A stretch of 64,000 nucleotides of DNA from Saccharothrix violaceirubra (GCF_014203755.1 NZ_JACHJS010000001.1:992001-1056000); one strand, 5' to 3'; numbered from the stretch's first letter, positions 40,428 through 49,910 are shown. Made by a program: numbers and translations. Notes: generated by a model from the letters alone, not told the origin.

Positions 40428-42536
40428 TCAGGCCGGGACGCGGAGGAGGAGTAGGGCGCGGGACGGGAGGGTGAAGGTGGCGCCCGACGGGAGCGGGGTC
40501 GGCGACGGCGGGGTGCCGTCGTGGGTCGTGGTGTCCAGGACCGGCTCGTAGGTGGTGCCGTACTCGGCCGGGGGCAGGGTGGTGGGGATGCCGTCCGGCG
40601 AGGCGTTGAGCAGCAGCAGCCACGAGTCGTCGGAGACGACGCCGCCCTCGCGGTCGTGCGACAACGCCGTCGAGCCGTCGATCCACATGCCCAGGAAACG
40701 CCGGTGTTCGTCGAACCAGTCGGTCTCGGCCATTTCCTCGCCGTCGTGGCGGAACCAGACCAGGTCGGGTTTTCCGCTCGGCGTGGTCCGGCCGTCGAAG
40801 AATTCCGGTTGGCGCAAAGCCGGTGATTCGGCGCGGAGTGCGATCACGCGGCGGGCGAATGCCAGCATCGATTCGGCGGTCGGGTCCGGTTTCCAGGACA
40901 CCCACGACGTTTCGTCGTCCAGGCAATAGGCGTTGTTGTTGCCCGACTGGGTGCGCCACTGCTCGTCGCCGGCGGTGATCATGGGGGTGCCGGTGGACAG
41001 CAGCAGCGTGGCGAACAGGTTGCGGGCCTGGCGGGCGCGCAGTTCCAGCACGTCGGGGTCGGTCGTCTCGCCTTCCACACCGCAGTTCCACGAGCGGTTG
41101 TCGTCGGTGCCGTCGCGGTTGTCCTCGCCGTTGGCCTCGTTGTGCTTGTGGTCGTACGAGACCAGGTCGCGCAACGTGAAGCCGTCGTGCGCGGTCACGA
41201 AGTTCACCGACTGCCACGGCCGCCGCAGGTCGTCGGCGTAGAGATCCGACGACCCGGACAACCGGTACGCCAGGTCGCGCACGCCGGTGTGCCCGCGCCA
41301 GAAGTCGCGCACGGTGTCGCGGTAGCGGCCGTTCCACTCCGCCCACTGCACGCCGAAGTCGCCCACGCGGTAGCCCTCGCCGGTGGCGTCCCACGGCTCG
41401 GCGATGAGCTTGCACCGGGACAGCAGGGGATCGGTGGTGATCGCGGTCAGCAGTGCCGAGTCGCGGTCGAAGCCGCCGCCGCCGGGCCGGCCCAGGGTCG
41501 AGGCCAGGTCGAACCGGAACCCGTCCACGCCCAGCTCGCCCGCCCAGTACCGCAGCGAGTCGGTCACCAGGCGGATGACCGACGGCGTGCCGGACTCCAC
41601 CGTGTTGCCGCAACCGGTGATGTCGAACGTCCCGCCGCCCACCACGTGCATGTAGTAGCCGGGCGCGTCGAACCCCCGCAGCGACAGCGTCGGACCGTCC
41701 GGCCCGCCCTCGCACGTGTGGTTGAACACGACGTCGAGCAGCACCTCGATGCCCACCGCGTGCAGGGCCGCCACCATCGTGCGGAACTCCTCGACCTCGC
41801 GGCCGGGTTCGGACGCGTACGCGGGGTGCGGCGCGAAGTACGACAGCGGCGAGTAGCCCCAGTAGTTCTCCCGCCCGTTCTTGATCAACGCGGGCTCGGT
41901 CTGGAACGCGTGCACGGGCAGCAGCTCGACCGTGGTCACGCCCAGTCTCACCAGGTGTTCCACCACGGCCGGGTGAGCCAGTCCCAGGTAGGTGCCGCGC
42001 TGGTGCGCGGGCACGTCCGGGTGCAGCCGGGTGAAGCCGCGCACGTGCAACTCGTAGACCACGACCTCCTCGTACGGCACGTCCGGCTTCACGCCCGTGT
42101 CCGGCCCGCCCGGCGCGGTGACCACGGCCAGCGGCACCGACCCCAGCGAGTCGACGGCCGACGGCGGCCCGTGCATGGGGTCGTCGACGTACCCCAGGGC
42201 GTCGTCCAACGACGTCAGCGATCCGCTCACGCGGCGTGCGTACGGGTCGAGCAGCACCTTGGCCGGGTTGGACCGCAGACCCCGGCTCGGGTCGTACGGA
42301 CCGTGCACGCGGTAGCCGTAGCGCCGGCCGGGCGTCACGCCGGGGATCAGGCCGTGCCACACGCCGAACGTGCGCTCGATCAGCTCCACGCGCTCCTCGC
42401 CGCCGTCGTCGTCGAGCAGGCAGACCTCGACGGCTTCGGCGGGCGGTGCGCACACCGCGAACCTGACCCCGCCCGCCTCCGGGTGCGCACCCAGTGGGAA
42501 CGGTCGGCCGGCCAGTGGGAGCGTGTCGGCTGCCAT
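40428..42536 (-). CDS. glgX: Glycogen debranching enzyme (GH13_11)
   Basis: 702 residues from the ATG at 42536 (MAADTLPLAGRPFPLGAHPE). Landmarks: CBM48-like N-terminus (AGGVRFAVCAPPAEAVEVCL), VVYELHVRGFTRLHPDVP, DVVFNHTCEGG, nucleophile Asp in GVDGFRFDLASTLG, acid Glu in KLIAEPWDATGEGY, and FVTAHDGFTLRDLVSYDHKH. It hydrolyses alpha-1,6 branches, releasing short maltodextrins after GlgP trimming. With glgP it forms the degradative side of the glucan set here. It ends next to repeat site E. Confidence 0.95.
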   Translation of the reverse strand: MAADTLPLAGRPFPLGAHPEAGGVRFAVCAPPAEAVEVCLLDDDGGEERVELIERTFGVWHGLIPGVTPGRRYGYRVHGPYDPSRGLRSNPAKVLLDPYARRVSGSLTSLDDALGYVDDPMHGPPSAVDSLGSVPLAVVTAPGGPDTGVKPDVPYEEVVVYELHVRGFTRLHPDVPAHQRGTYLGLAHPAVVEHLVRLGVTTVELLPVHAFQTEPALIKNGRENYWGYSPLSYFAPHPAYASEPGREVEEFRTMVAALHAVGIEVLLDVVFNHTCEGGPDGPTLSLRGFDAPGYYMHVVGGGTFDITGCGNTVESGTPSVIRLVTDSLRYWAGELGVDGFRFDLASTLGRPGGGGFDRDSALLTAITTDPLLSRCKLIAEPWDATGEGYRVGDFGVQWAEWNGRYRDTVRDFWRGHTGVRDLAYRLSGSSDLYADDLRRPWQSVNFVTAHDGFTLRDLVSYDHKHNEANGEDNRDGTDDNRSWNCGVEGETTDPDVLELRARQARNLFATLLLSTGTPMITAGDEQWRTQSGNNNAYCLDDETSWVSWKPDPTAESMLAFARRVIALRAESPALRQPEFFDGRTTPSGKPDLVWFRHDGEEMAETDWFDEHRRFLGMWIDGSTALSHDREGGVVSDDSWLLLLNASPDGIPTTLPPAEYGTTYEPVLDTTTHDGTPPSPTPLPSGATFTLPSRALLLLRVPA

Positions 42537-42656
42537 GCCCCGATCTTCCCAGCACTCGGCGTCATCGTGGGCATGAGCGGGGCAACCCCCACGTCGCGGA
42601 CGGCCGGGCGACGGGAAGAATGGGCGACGACAAGCTTCGACGGGGCGAGGACAGGC

Positions 42657-43466
<810 letters not shown>

Positions 43467-43495
43467 CCTGCGTCACCGAGTCGAGGAGGACCCCT

Positions 43496-44275
43496 GTGGC
43501 CGAGTTCGTGAGGCTGGACGTCGAGGACGGCATCGGCACCATCCGGCTGGAGCGCCCGCCGATGAACGCCCTCAACCGGCAGCTCCAGGAGGAGATCCGG
43601 GCCGCCGCGCTGGAGGCCGCCGCACGGGCCGACGTGTGGTCGGTGATCGTCTACGGCGGTCCGAAGGTGTTCGCGGCCGGCGCCGACATCAAGGAGATGG
43701 CCGACCTCACCTACGCGGAGATGGCCGAACGGGCGGGCGCGTTCTCGTCGGCGTTGCGCGCCGTGGCGGAGATCCCGAAGCCGACCGTCGCCGCGATCAC
43801 CGGGTACGCGCTGGGCGGCGGCTTCGAGCTGGCCCTGTGCGCCGACCGGCGGATCGCGGGCGACAACGCCAAGGTCGGCCAGCCGGAGATCCTGCTCGGC
43901 GTGATCCCCGGCATGGGCGGCACGCAGCGCCTGCCGCGCCTGATCGGCGTGTCCCGGGCGAAGGACCTGATCTACACCGGCCGGTTCGTCGGCGCCGAGG
44001 AGGCGCTGCGGATCGGCATGGTCGACGAGGTCGTCGCGCCCGACGAGGTGTACGCGGCGGCCAAGCGGTGGGCCGGGCAGTTCGTCGACGGTCCGGTGCG
44101 CGCCTACGCCGCGGCCAAGGCCGCGATCGACGGCGGCCTCGACACGGACCTGGGCAACGGCCTCAAGCTGGAGAGCCAGCTCTTCGCCGCCATGTTCGCC
44201 ACCGAGGACCAGAAGGCCGGCATGGCGTCGTTCATCGAGAACGGTCCGGGCAAGGCGAAGTTCAGTGGCCGCTGA
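43496..44275 (+). CDS. Enoyl-CoA hydratase/isomerase (echA17-like)
   Basis: 259 residues from GTG 43496. Crotonase-fold landmarks: oxyanion-hole AAGADIKEMADL and TGYALGGGFELALCADRR, and GQPEILLGVIPGMGGTQRLP with the likely catalytic Glu. It hydrates trans-2-enoyl-CoA in fatty-acid degradation. It is the positional match of mycobacterial echA17 (Rv3039c). Its end overlaps the next gene's start by 11 bases, so co-translation is likely. Confidence 0.92.
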   Translation: MAEFVRLDVEDGIGTIRLERPPMNALNRQLQEEIRAAALEAAARADVWSVIVYGGPKVFAAGADIKEMADLTYAEMAERAGAFSSALRAVAEIPKPTVAAITGYALGGGFELALCADRRIAGDNAKVGQPEILLGVIPGMGGTQRLPRLIGVSRAKDLIYTGRFVGAEEALRIGMVDEVVAPDEVYAAAKRWAGQFVDGPVRAYAAAKAAIDGGLDTDLGNGLKLESQLFAAMFATEDQKAGMASFIENGPGKAKFSGR

Positions 44276-45218
44276 CCCCCGGCCGCACCCGCACGCCACG
44301 GCCGAGGAGGTCGAGGCGGCCTACGCCGACCCCAAGCTCGCGAACGTGCTCTACCACGACTGGGAAGCCGACACGTACGACGAGAAGTGGTCGATCTCGT
44401 ACGACGAGCGCTGCATCACCTACGCCACCGACCGGTTCCGGGCGGCGGCGGGCGACGCCGGTCCGTACGGGCACGCGTTGGAGCTGGGCTGCGGGACCGG
44501 GTTCTTCCTGCTCAACCTCATGCAGGGCGGCGTGGTCGACCGGGGTTCGGTCACCGACCTCTCGCCGGGCATGGTCGAGGTGGCGACGCGCAACGCGGCG
44601 TCGCTGGGCCTGCCCGTGGACGGCCGGGTCGCCGACGCCGAGCGCATCCCGTACGACGACGACACGTTCGACCTGGTCGTGGGGCACGCCGTGCTGCACC
44701 ACATCCCGGACGTGCCCGCCGCGCTGCGCGAGGTGCTGCGGGTGCTCAAGCCGGGCGGCCGGTTCGTGTTCGCGGGCGACCCGACGAACATCGGGAACTT
44801 CTACGCGCGCCGGCTCGGGCGCCTGACGTGGTGGCTGACCACGAACGTCACCAAGCTCGGGCCGTTGTCGTCGTGGCGGCGTCCGCAGGCCGAGTTGGAC
44901 GAGTCGTCGCGTGCGGCGGCGTTGGAGGCCGTGGTCGACCTGCACACGTTCGACCCGGGCGAGTTGGAGCGGTACGCGCGGCGTGCCGGCGCGGTGGACG
45001 TGCGCGCGGTGACCGACGAGCTGTCGGCCGCGTTGTTCGGGTGGCCGGTGCGCACGTTCGAGGCCGCCGTGCCGCGCGACAAGCTGGGCTTCGGCTGGGC
45101 GATGTTCGCGTACCGGACCTGGCAGCGGCTGTCCTGGGTGGACGAGCACGTGCTGTCCCGGGTGCTGCCGAAGGAGATCTTCTACAACGTGTCCGTCACG
45201 GGCCGCAAGCCGGTCTAG
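44265..45218 (+). CDS. Class I SAM-dependent methyltransferase (Rv3038c-like)
   Basis: 317 residues from GTG 44265. SAM-binding motif I HALELGCGTGFFLLN, motif II region DRGSVTDLSPGMVEVA, and HHIPDVPAALREVLRVLKPG. The C-terminal 120 residues (RRLGRLTWWLTTNVTKLGP and beyond) are family-specific. Position and length match mycobacterial Rv3038c, whose substrate is unknown to me. The stop is immediately followed by the next gene's GTG. Confidence 0.88.
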   Translation: MAADPRPHPHATAEEVEAAYADPKLANVLYHDWEADTYDEKWSISYDERCITYATDRFRAAAGDAGPYGHALELGCGTGFFLLNLMQGGVVDRGSVTDLSPGMVEVATRNAASLGLPVDGRVADAERIPYDDDTFDLVVGHAVLHHIPDVPAALREVLRVLKPGGRFVFAGDPTNIGNFYARRLGRLTWWLTTNVTKLGPLSSWRRPQAELDESSRAAALEAVVDLHTFDPGELERYARRAGAVDVRAVTDELSAALFGWPVRTFEAAVPRDKLGFGWAMFAYRTWQRLSWVDEHVLSRVLPKEIFYNVSVTGRKPV

Positions 45219-46370
45219 GTGGGGTACGCGTTCAGCCTCGACGACGTGGCGTACCTGCGGTCCGACGCCGGGTGCGCCGCGTTGTCGGCGGTCGCCGACC
45301 TGCCGTTGACGCCGGAGTCGCGGCTCGCGGACGTGGCCGCGGCCCGGCGGGTGGCGCCGGAGAAGTTCGCGGCCGTGCTGGAGACCGCGTTGCTGCGTCG
45401 GCGCGCGGTCGGGCGCGTCGACCTGGTCGACGGGCTGTACACGGCAGACGCGCTCCAGCAGGCGACGGCGTCCGCGGTGGCCCGGCACCGGGCGTCGAGG
45501 TTCGCCGGACGGGTCGTGCACGACGTCACGTGCTCGGTCGGCGCCGACCTCTCCGCGCTGCCGGTCGGGTCGATCGGCTCCGACCTGGACCCGGTGCGGT
45601 TGGCGATGGCGGCGCACAACAACCCCGGCCGGGTGTTGCTGCGGGCGGACGCGTTGCGGCCGGTCAGCCGGGGCACGGCCGTGCTCGCCGATCCGGCCCG
45701 ACGGGATTCGGGCGGGCGGCGGACGTGGCGACCGGCGGACTTCCTGCCCCCGCTGGACGAGTTGGCCGCCGCCTACCGGGACCGGGACCTGGCCGTGAAG
45801 TGCGCGCCGGGCGTGGACTTCGCCGTGGCGCCGTGGGCGGACGAGGTGGAACTCGTGTCGTTGGACGGATCGGTGCGCGAGGCGTGCCTGTGGACGCGGG
45901 GGTTGGCGACGCCGGGCGTGACGCGGCGGGCGACCGTGCTGCGGTCGGAAGGTCCACAGTGGACCGTTACGGACGCGGACCCCGACGACTGCCCGGTGAC
46001 CGACCCCGACGAGTGGCTGATCGACCCCGACGGCGCGGTGGTGCGGGCGGGTCTCGTCCGGCACTACGCGGCCCGGTTCGGGTTGGCGCAGGTGGACGAG
46101 CGCATCGCCTACCTGACGGGTCCGACGCCGCCGCCGGGGATCCGGGCGTTCCGCGTGGTCGAGCACGGCCACTACACGGAGAAGGCGTTGCGCGCGGTGC
46201 TCAAGGCACACGACGTCGGCCGCCTGGAGATCCTGGTGCGCGGTCTCGACATCGACCCGAACACCCTGCGTCGCCGCCTCAAGCCCACCGGCACGGCCGA
46301 GTACTCCGTCGTCCTGACCCGGATCGGCCGCCGCCCCACCTACCTCCTGGCCCACGCCACCCGCACCTGA
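45219..46370 (+). CDS. THUMP-like domain, methyltransferase-type protein (Rv3037c-like)
   Basis: 383 residues from GTG 45219, directly abutting the previous stop. A Rossmann SAM-type core is visible (VVHDVTCSVGADLSALP, GSDLDPVRLAMAAHN, GTAVLADPARRDSGGRR), followed by a THUMP-like C-terminal domain (ILVRGLDIDPNTLRRRLKP). In M. tuberculosis the equivalent gene Rv3037c has been proposed as one of the methyltransferases for methylglucose lipopolysaccharide; the THUMP-like part would also fit RNA modification. Substrate undecided. The stop is followed after 3 bases by repeat site F. Confidence 0.85.
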   Translation: MGYAFSLDDVAYLRSDAGCAALSAVADLPLTPESRLADVAAARRVAPEKFAAVLETALLRRRAVGRVDLVDGLYTADALQQATASAVARHRASRFAGRVVHDVTCSVGADLSALPVGSIGSDLDPVRLAMAAHNNPGRVLLRADALRPVSRGTAVLADPARRDSGGRRTWRPADFLPPLDELAAAYRDRDLAVKCAPGVDFAVAPWADEVELVSLDGSVREACLWTRGLATPGVTRRATVLRSEGPQWTVTDADPDDCPVTDPDEWLIDPDGAVVRAGLVRHYAARFGLAQVDERIAYLTGPTPPPGIRAFRVVEHGHYTEKALRAVLKAHDVGRLEILVRGLDIDPNTLRRRLKPTGTAEYSVVLTRIGRRPTYLLAHATRT

Positions 46371-46373
46371 CCC

Positions 46374-46439
46374 CGCGAGTTATACGTTCAGACACCGCGA
46401 GTTGTGCGTTCAGACACCGCGAAATGTGCACTCAGACCT
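46374..46439. repeat. 22-base repeat array, site F (3 units)
   Basis: Units lie at 46374-46395, 46396-46417 and 46418-46439, all forward. The array starts 3 bases after the TGA of the THUMP-like gene, the same spacing as at sites A and B. Each unit has a TCA at offset 15-17, giving minus-strand TGA codons in all three frames. The third (46432-46434) is the actual stop of the convergent acyltransferase gene. Confidence 0.92.
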
Positions 46440-47145
46440 CGCGCGCGGCCCGCTCCACGGCCTCGCGCGCCTTACGTGCCATGTCCTCGACGGCAGCACG
46501 CCGCACGGCATCGGCCTCGTACGCCGCACGACGGTCCTTCACCACCCGCGCCGGCACCCCGACCGCCACCGCGAAGTCCGGCACGTCCCCCCGGACGACC
46601 GCGTGCGCACCCACCACGCACCCCCGGCCGATCCGCGTCCCCCGCGTCACGGTGACCTTCGTGCCCAGCCAGCAGTCCGGACCGATGCGCACCGGCGACT
46701 TCACGATCCCCTGGTCCTTGATCGGCCGCGTGATGTCGGACGTCACGTGGTCGAAGTCGCACACGTACGCCCCGTCGGCGACGAGCGTGGCCGCGCCGAC
46801 CTCCACGTCCAGGTAGCAGTTGACCGTGTTGCCCTTGCCGAACACGGCCTTGTCCCCGATCCGCAACGACCCCTCGTGGCACCGGATCGCGTTGTCGTCG
46901 CCGATGTGCACCCAGCGCCCGATCTCCAGCCGGCCGTAACCCCGGCGGCAGTGCAGCTCGACGCCGCGGCCGAGGAACACCATGCCGCGCAGCACCACGT
47001 GCGGGTGGGCCAGGCGCAGCCGCAGCAGTCGCCAGTACCGGACCAGGTACCACGGTGTGTACGCACGGTGCTTGATCACCCAGCGCAGTGACGCCCACGT
47101 GAGGAACTTCGCCTGCTGCGGGTCACGGCCGCGCCACGGGATCAC
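46432..47145 (-). CDS. Left-handed beta-helix acyltransferase (Rv3034c-like)
   Basis: 237 residues. The middle is a hexapeptide-repeat beta helix: GRLEIGRWVHIGDDNAIRC, LRIGDKAVFGKGNTV, GTRIGRGCVVGAHAVV, with a candidate His at VCDFDHVTSDI. The N-terminal 60 residues are basic and helical. Such enzymes acylate sugars or other acceptors from acyl-CoA. In mycobacteria the equivalent gene Rv3034c lies in the MGLP gene region and is a candidate for acylating the polysaccharide. GTG start overlaps the GNAT stop (GTGA). The stop lies inside repeat site F. Confidence 0.85.
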   Translation of the reverse strand: MIPWRGRDPQQAKFLTWASLRWVIKHRAYTPWYLVRYWRLLRLRLAHPHVVLRGMVFLGRGVELHCRRGYGRLEIGRWVHIGDDNAIRCHEGSLRIGDKAVFGKGNTVNCYLDVEVGAATLVADGAYVCDFDHVTSDITRPIKDQGIVKSPVRIGPDCWLGTKVTVTRGTRIGRGCVVGAHAVVRGDVPDFAVAVGVPARVVKDRRAAYEADAVRRAAVEDMARKAREAVERAAREV

Positions 47146-47588
47146 GCGGGCACTTTAACCAGCACCCCCGGCGCCACCTCGACGAACCCGTTGCGCAGGT
47201 AGAGCGCCCGCGCGTGCGTGTTGGACTCGGCGAGCTGCAACGAGACCGGCCGCCGTCCCGCGTACTCGACCACCGTGCGCACCAGCGCGTCACCGACGCC
47301 CTGACCCCGCACCTCGGGCGCGACCCACAGCGACAGCAGCTCGACGCGCTCCTCGATCGGCGAGCCGGTCACCATGCCGACCTCCTCGCCGTCGAGCGTG
47401 GCCACGGCGTTGAGCGACGGCTTGGCCAACCGCTTGCGCCACCGCTCCTCGTCGGCCTGGGCCCAGTACTCGTAGGACGCCTCGAACGCGTCCGGCGAGT
47501 CGATCAGCGCCGCGAGCCGCAGGGTGCGCCACACGGGCCACTCGTCGATGTCCAGCGCACGCACGTCCAGCTCCATGCCGTCCAGCAT
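47142..47588 (-). CDS. GNAT-family N-acetyltransferase
   Basis: 148 residues. Acetyl-CoA motif A reads LWVAPEVRGQGVGDALVRTV, followed by SLQLAESNTHARALYLRNGF. It acetylates an amine of unknown identity. The start is ambiguous between ATG 47588 and ATG 47576, both without a strong ribosome site. It is coupled to the downstream beta-helix acyltransferase by a 4-base overlap and divergent from the nucleoside hydrolase. I know of no counterpart at this place in M. tuberculosis, so it looks inserted. Confidence 0.9.
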   Translation of the reverse strand: MLDGMELDVRALDIDEWPVWRTLRLAALIDSPDAFEASYEYWAQADEERWRKRLAKPSLNAVATLDGEEVGMVTGSPIEERVELLSLWVAPEVRGQGVGDALVRTVVEYAGRRPVSLQLAESNTHARALYLRNGFVEVAPGVLVKVPA

Positions 47589-47651
47589 GGCGGTTCACCC
47601 GTCCGAGAGCACCGTGTCGAAAACAACTGTGGGGTGCGTAGTGTCCGGTTC

Positions 47652-48572
47652 GTGACGACCCCTCTCATCGTCGACACGGACCCGGGCATCGACGACGCGT
47701 TCGCGCTGGCGTTGGCCGCCCACAGCCCCGAGGTCGACCTGATCGGCGTGACCACGGTGTTCGGCAACGTGTCGCTGGAGCACACCACGCGCAACGCCCT
47801 GGGCCTGCTGGCCGCCCTCGGCCGCCCGGACGTGCCGGTCGCGGCCGGTGCGGCGCGTCCGCTCGTGCACCCGCAGCCGCACGTGTCCCGCGCGCACGGC
47901 GACGACGGCCTGTCCGGTCTGGCCCACACCCTGCCGGTCGGGACGGCCGACCCGCGCGACGCCGTGACGCTGCTGCGCGACCTGCTGCTCGCCGCCGAAC
48001 GGCCGGTGACGATCGTGCCCATCGGACCGTTGACGAACATCGCGCTGCTGCTGGCCGCCCACCCCGGTCTGAAGGAGAAGATCGACCGCCTGGTGGTCAT
48101 GGGCGGCGGGCTCGCGGGCGGCAACATCACGGCGGCGGCCGAGTTCAACCTGTGGAGCGATCCGGAGGCCGCCCGGCGTGTGCTCGTGGACGAGGACGTG
48201 CCGGTCACGCTCGTGCCCATGGACCTGACGCAGCGGTGTGCCGTGACCGCGCAGTGGCTGGACCTGCTGTCGGCGTCGTCGCCGACGGGCGCGCTGCTGA
48301 CGTCGTTCACGCCCGCGTACCTGGCCACCTACCGGCGTTTCCTGGGCTGGGACGGCATGGTGCTGCACGACGCCGTCGCGGTCGCCGAGGCGATCCGGCC
48401 GGGCCTGCTCACGACCGCGCGCCACCCGGTCGAGGTGGACTGCGCGCACGGCCCCGGGCGGGGCGCGCTGATCGCCGACCGGAGGCTGGAGGCGCAAGGC
48501 GGGATCGACGTCGCCGTGGACACCGACCTGGACGGGCTGCGGGCGTTCCTGCTGGAGCGGTTGGGCCATTAG
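47652..48572 (+). CDS. Inosine/uridine-preferring nucleoside hydrolase
   Basis: 306 residues from GTG 47652. The calcium-binding DTDPGIDDAFALALA is at the N-terminus, followed by IVPIGPLTNIALLL, DRLVVMGGGLAGGNITAAAE, FNLWSDPEAAR and WDGMVLHDAVAVAEAIRPG. It hydrolyses the N-glycosidic bond of ribonucleosides to base and ribose for purine or pyrimidine salvage. Base preference cannot be read. The 63-base gap from the divergent GNAT gene must contain both promoters. Confidence 0.93.
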   Translation: MTTPLIVDTDPGIDDAFALALAAHSPEVDLIGVTTVFGNVSLEHTTRNALGLLAALGRPDVPVAAGAARPLVHPQPHVSRAHGDDGLSGLAHTLPVGTADPRDAVTLLRDLLLAAERPVTIVPIGPLTNIALLLAAHPGLKEKIDRLVVMGGGLAGGNITAAAEFNLWSDPEAARRVLVDEDVPVTLVPMDLTQRCAVTAQWLDLLSASSPTGALLTSFTPAYLATYRRFLGWDGMVLHDAVAVAEAIRPGLLTTARHPVEVDCAHGPGRGALIADRRLEAQGGIDVAVDTDLDGLRAFLLERLGH

Positions 48573-48617
48573 AGGGACCCTTTGCACGGCCGTGGCCGCT
48601 CGACGTACTTATGGGGC

Positions 48618-49109
48618 ATGGAGACGGAAAGCCGCCAGGTGGCGGCGGGGGACGCCTTCGACGAGTTCTTCCGGGCCGATTTCGCCCGGCTCATCGCCTA
48701 CCTGGGCAAGCTCGGCTTCCGGCGGGAGGACGCGGAGGACGCCGCCGAGGAAGCCATGACCATCCTGTACACGCGGTGGTCGCAGGTCGAACACCCCGGC
48801 GCGTGGGTGCGGTCGGCGGCACGCCGGTGCGCGTCCCGGTTCGCGCGCCGGGAGCAGGAACGCGGTGCCCGTGAGGCACTCGGCGGCACGCTCGGTCACG
48901 ACGGCGCACATCACGTGGAGGAAGTCCTGTGGCTGACCGACGAACTCGCCCGCCTGCCCACCCGCGAGCGCGATGTGGTCGCGTTGCGCGTGGAGGGTTT
49001 CAGCGCCGCGGAGATCGCGACGATCCTTGCGGTACGGCCGGCCACGGTCCGGTCCCACCTGCGCAACGCCCGCAAGCGGTTGCTGACGTGCACTGGCGCG
49101 ATGCGCTGA
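48618..49109 (+). CDS. ECF-type (SigE/sigma-70 family) sigma factor
   Basis: 163 residues from ATG 48618. Region 2 reads FDEFFRADFARLIAYLGKLG and EDAEDAAEEAMTILYTRW; region 4 reads LARLPTRERDVVALRVEGFS and AEIATILAVRPATVRSHLRN. It should direct RNA polymerase to a small regulon. No classic anti-sigma gene is adjacent. Instead a 54-residue frame overlaps its 3' end by 22 bases and could be its partner. Confidence 0.92.
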   Translation: METESRQVAAGDAFDEFFRADFARLIAYLGKLGFRREDAEDAAEEAMTILYTRWSQVEHPGAWVRSAARRCASRFARREQERGAREALGGTLGHDGAHHVEEVLWLTDELARLPTRERDVVALRVEGFSAAEIATILAVRPATVRSHLRNARKRLLTCTGAMR

Positions 49110-49252
49110 CGAAGGCGGACGAGACCCTGGTGGCGCTGACCGCCGCGACGGTCGACGTGGAGGCCGCGTTGCGGCGCGTGAAGCACGGGCCGGTGTTCGG
49201 GTTCGACCGGTGGCTGGGTGTGGTCGTGATCGACTGCCGCAGCGGTGCCTGA
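49088..49252 (+). CDS. Small protein overlapping the sigma-factor gene
   Basis: 54 residues from GTG 49088 (VHWRDALTKADETLVAL, VDVEAALRRVKHG, WLGVVVIDCRSGA). It starts inside the last 22 bases of the sigma gene, in a different frame, and keeps G/C-ending codons after that gene stops, which supports coding. Its TGA (49250-49252) is supplied by the first unit of repeat site G. No recognised domain. A sigma-factor-associated regulator is possible from position only. Confidence 0.55.
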   Translation: MHWRDALTKADETLVALTAATVDVEAALRRVKHGPVFGFDRWLGVVVIDCRSGA

Positions 49253-49310
49253 ACGCACATTTCGTGGTGTCTGAACGCACAACTCGCGGTGTCTGAACGG
49301 CTAGCTCAGG
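49245..49310. repeat. 22-base repeat array, site G (3 units, reverse; third degenerate)
   Basis: Units lie at 49245-49266, 49267-49288 and 49289-49310 in reverse orientation. Plus-strand TGA codons lie at 49250, 49272 and 49294, one in each frame; the first ends the 54-residue frame. The third unit degenerates into the end of the convergent gene, whose stop is at 49301-49303. Confidence 0.9.
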
Positions 49311-49870
49311 GCGAGGCGGTGGAGGTGGGGGAGCTGGGGGAAGCGCTGGGCGCCGTGCACGAAGTACGACAGGAGCACGGTCAGCCACGGCGCGGTGGGG
49401 CCGGTCAGCATCAGGGGTTCGCTGTCCCCGAACGTCATCGCGCACCAGCCCGCCGCCGGGTCCCCGGTGAACTCCACCACGCCGCCGTGCCAGAAGCTCA
49501 ACCACTGCCCCTGGATCTGGCACATCGTGCGCTGGTTCGTCACGACCGTGCGCGCCACGCAGTGCTCACGCCACTGCGGCGCGGACTGCGCGGCGGCCCG
49601 GTTGCGCGCGTTGGCGTTGCCGATCGCGTTCGCGGCCAGCCCCGCCGCGACGAACAGGGGCGAGCCGAAGAAGAAGCCGCTCGACTGCTGGTACTCCACG
49701 GTCATCGAGTAGTAGCGCGCGTACCCGATGGCCAGGTCGGCGTACGCGACCTCGTCCTGCCCGAGCACCAGCGGGCACGCCACCGGCTCGGGCACGCCGC
49801 CCGCGGCCAGGTGGCGGTACAGGTACACCGCCGCGGTCCACGAGTTCTGCCACTCCGCATCGACCGTCAC
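49301..49870 (-). CDS. Unrecognised protein with one hydrophobic segment
   Basis: 189 residues from GTG 49870 (VTVDAEWQNSWTAAVYLYRH). A moderately hydrophobic stretch (GSPLFVAAGLAANAIGNA) near the middle is followed by TVVTNQRTMCQIQGQWLSFW and HGGVVEFTGDPAAGWCAM, a pattern seen in actinobacterial hypothetical proteins with a PH-like beta-rich domain. No catalytic motif. It lies 40 bases downstream of the glycosyltransferase gene on the same strand and could be the last gene of that operon. Function unknown. Confidence 0.7.
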   Translation of the reverse strand: MTVDAEWQNSWTAAVYLYRHLAAGGVPEPVACPLVLGQDEVAYADLAIGYARYYSMTVEYQQSSGFFFGSPLFVAAGLAANAIGNANARNRAAAQSAPQWREHCVARTVVTNQRTMCQIQGQWLSFWHGGVVEFTGDPAAGWCAMTFGDSEPLMLTGPTAPWLTVLLSYFVHGAQRFPQLPHLHRLALS

Positions 49871-49910
49871 GCGTCGACACCCCCTCGCTCCGTAGACGAC
49901 AAGCCTACGG

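Noticed and set aside
40162..42555. 797-residue and similar long Arg/Pro-rich frames opposite real genes
   Set aside because: High GC creates long open shadows; they lack domains and overlap genes with clear families. Only the last 31 codons of this one are kept, as the leader peptide.
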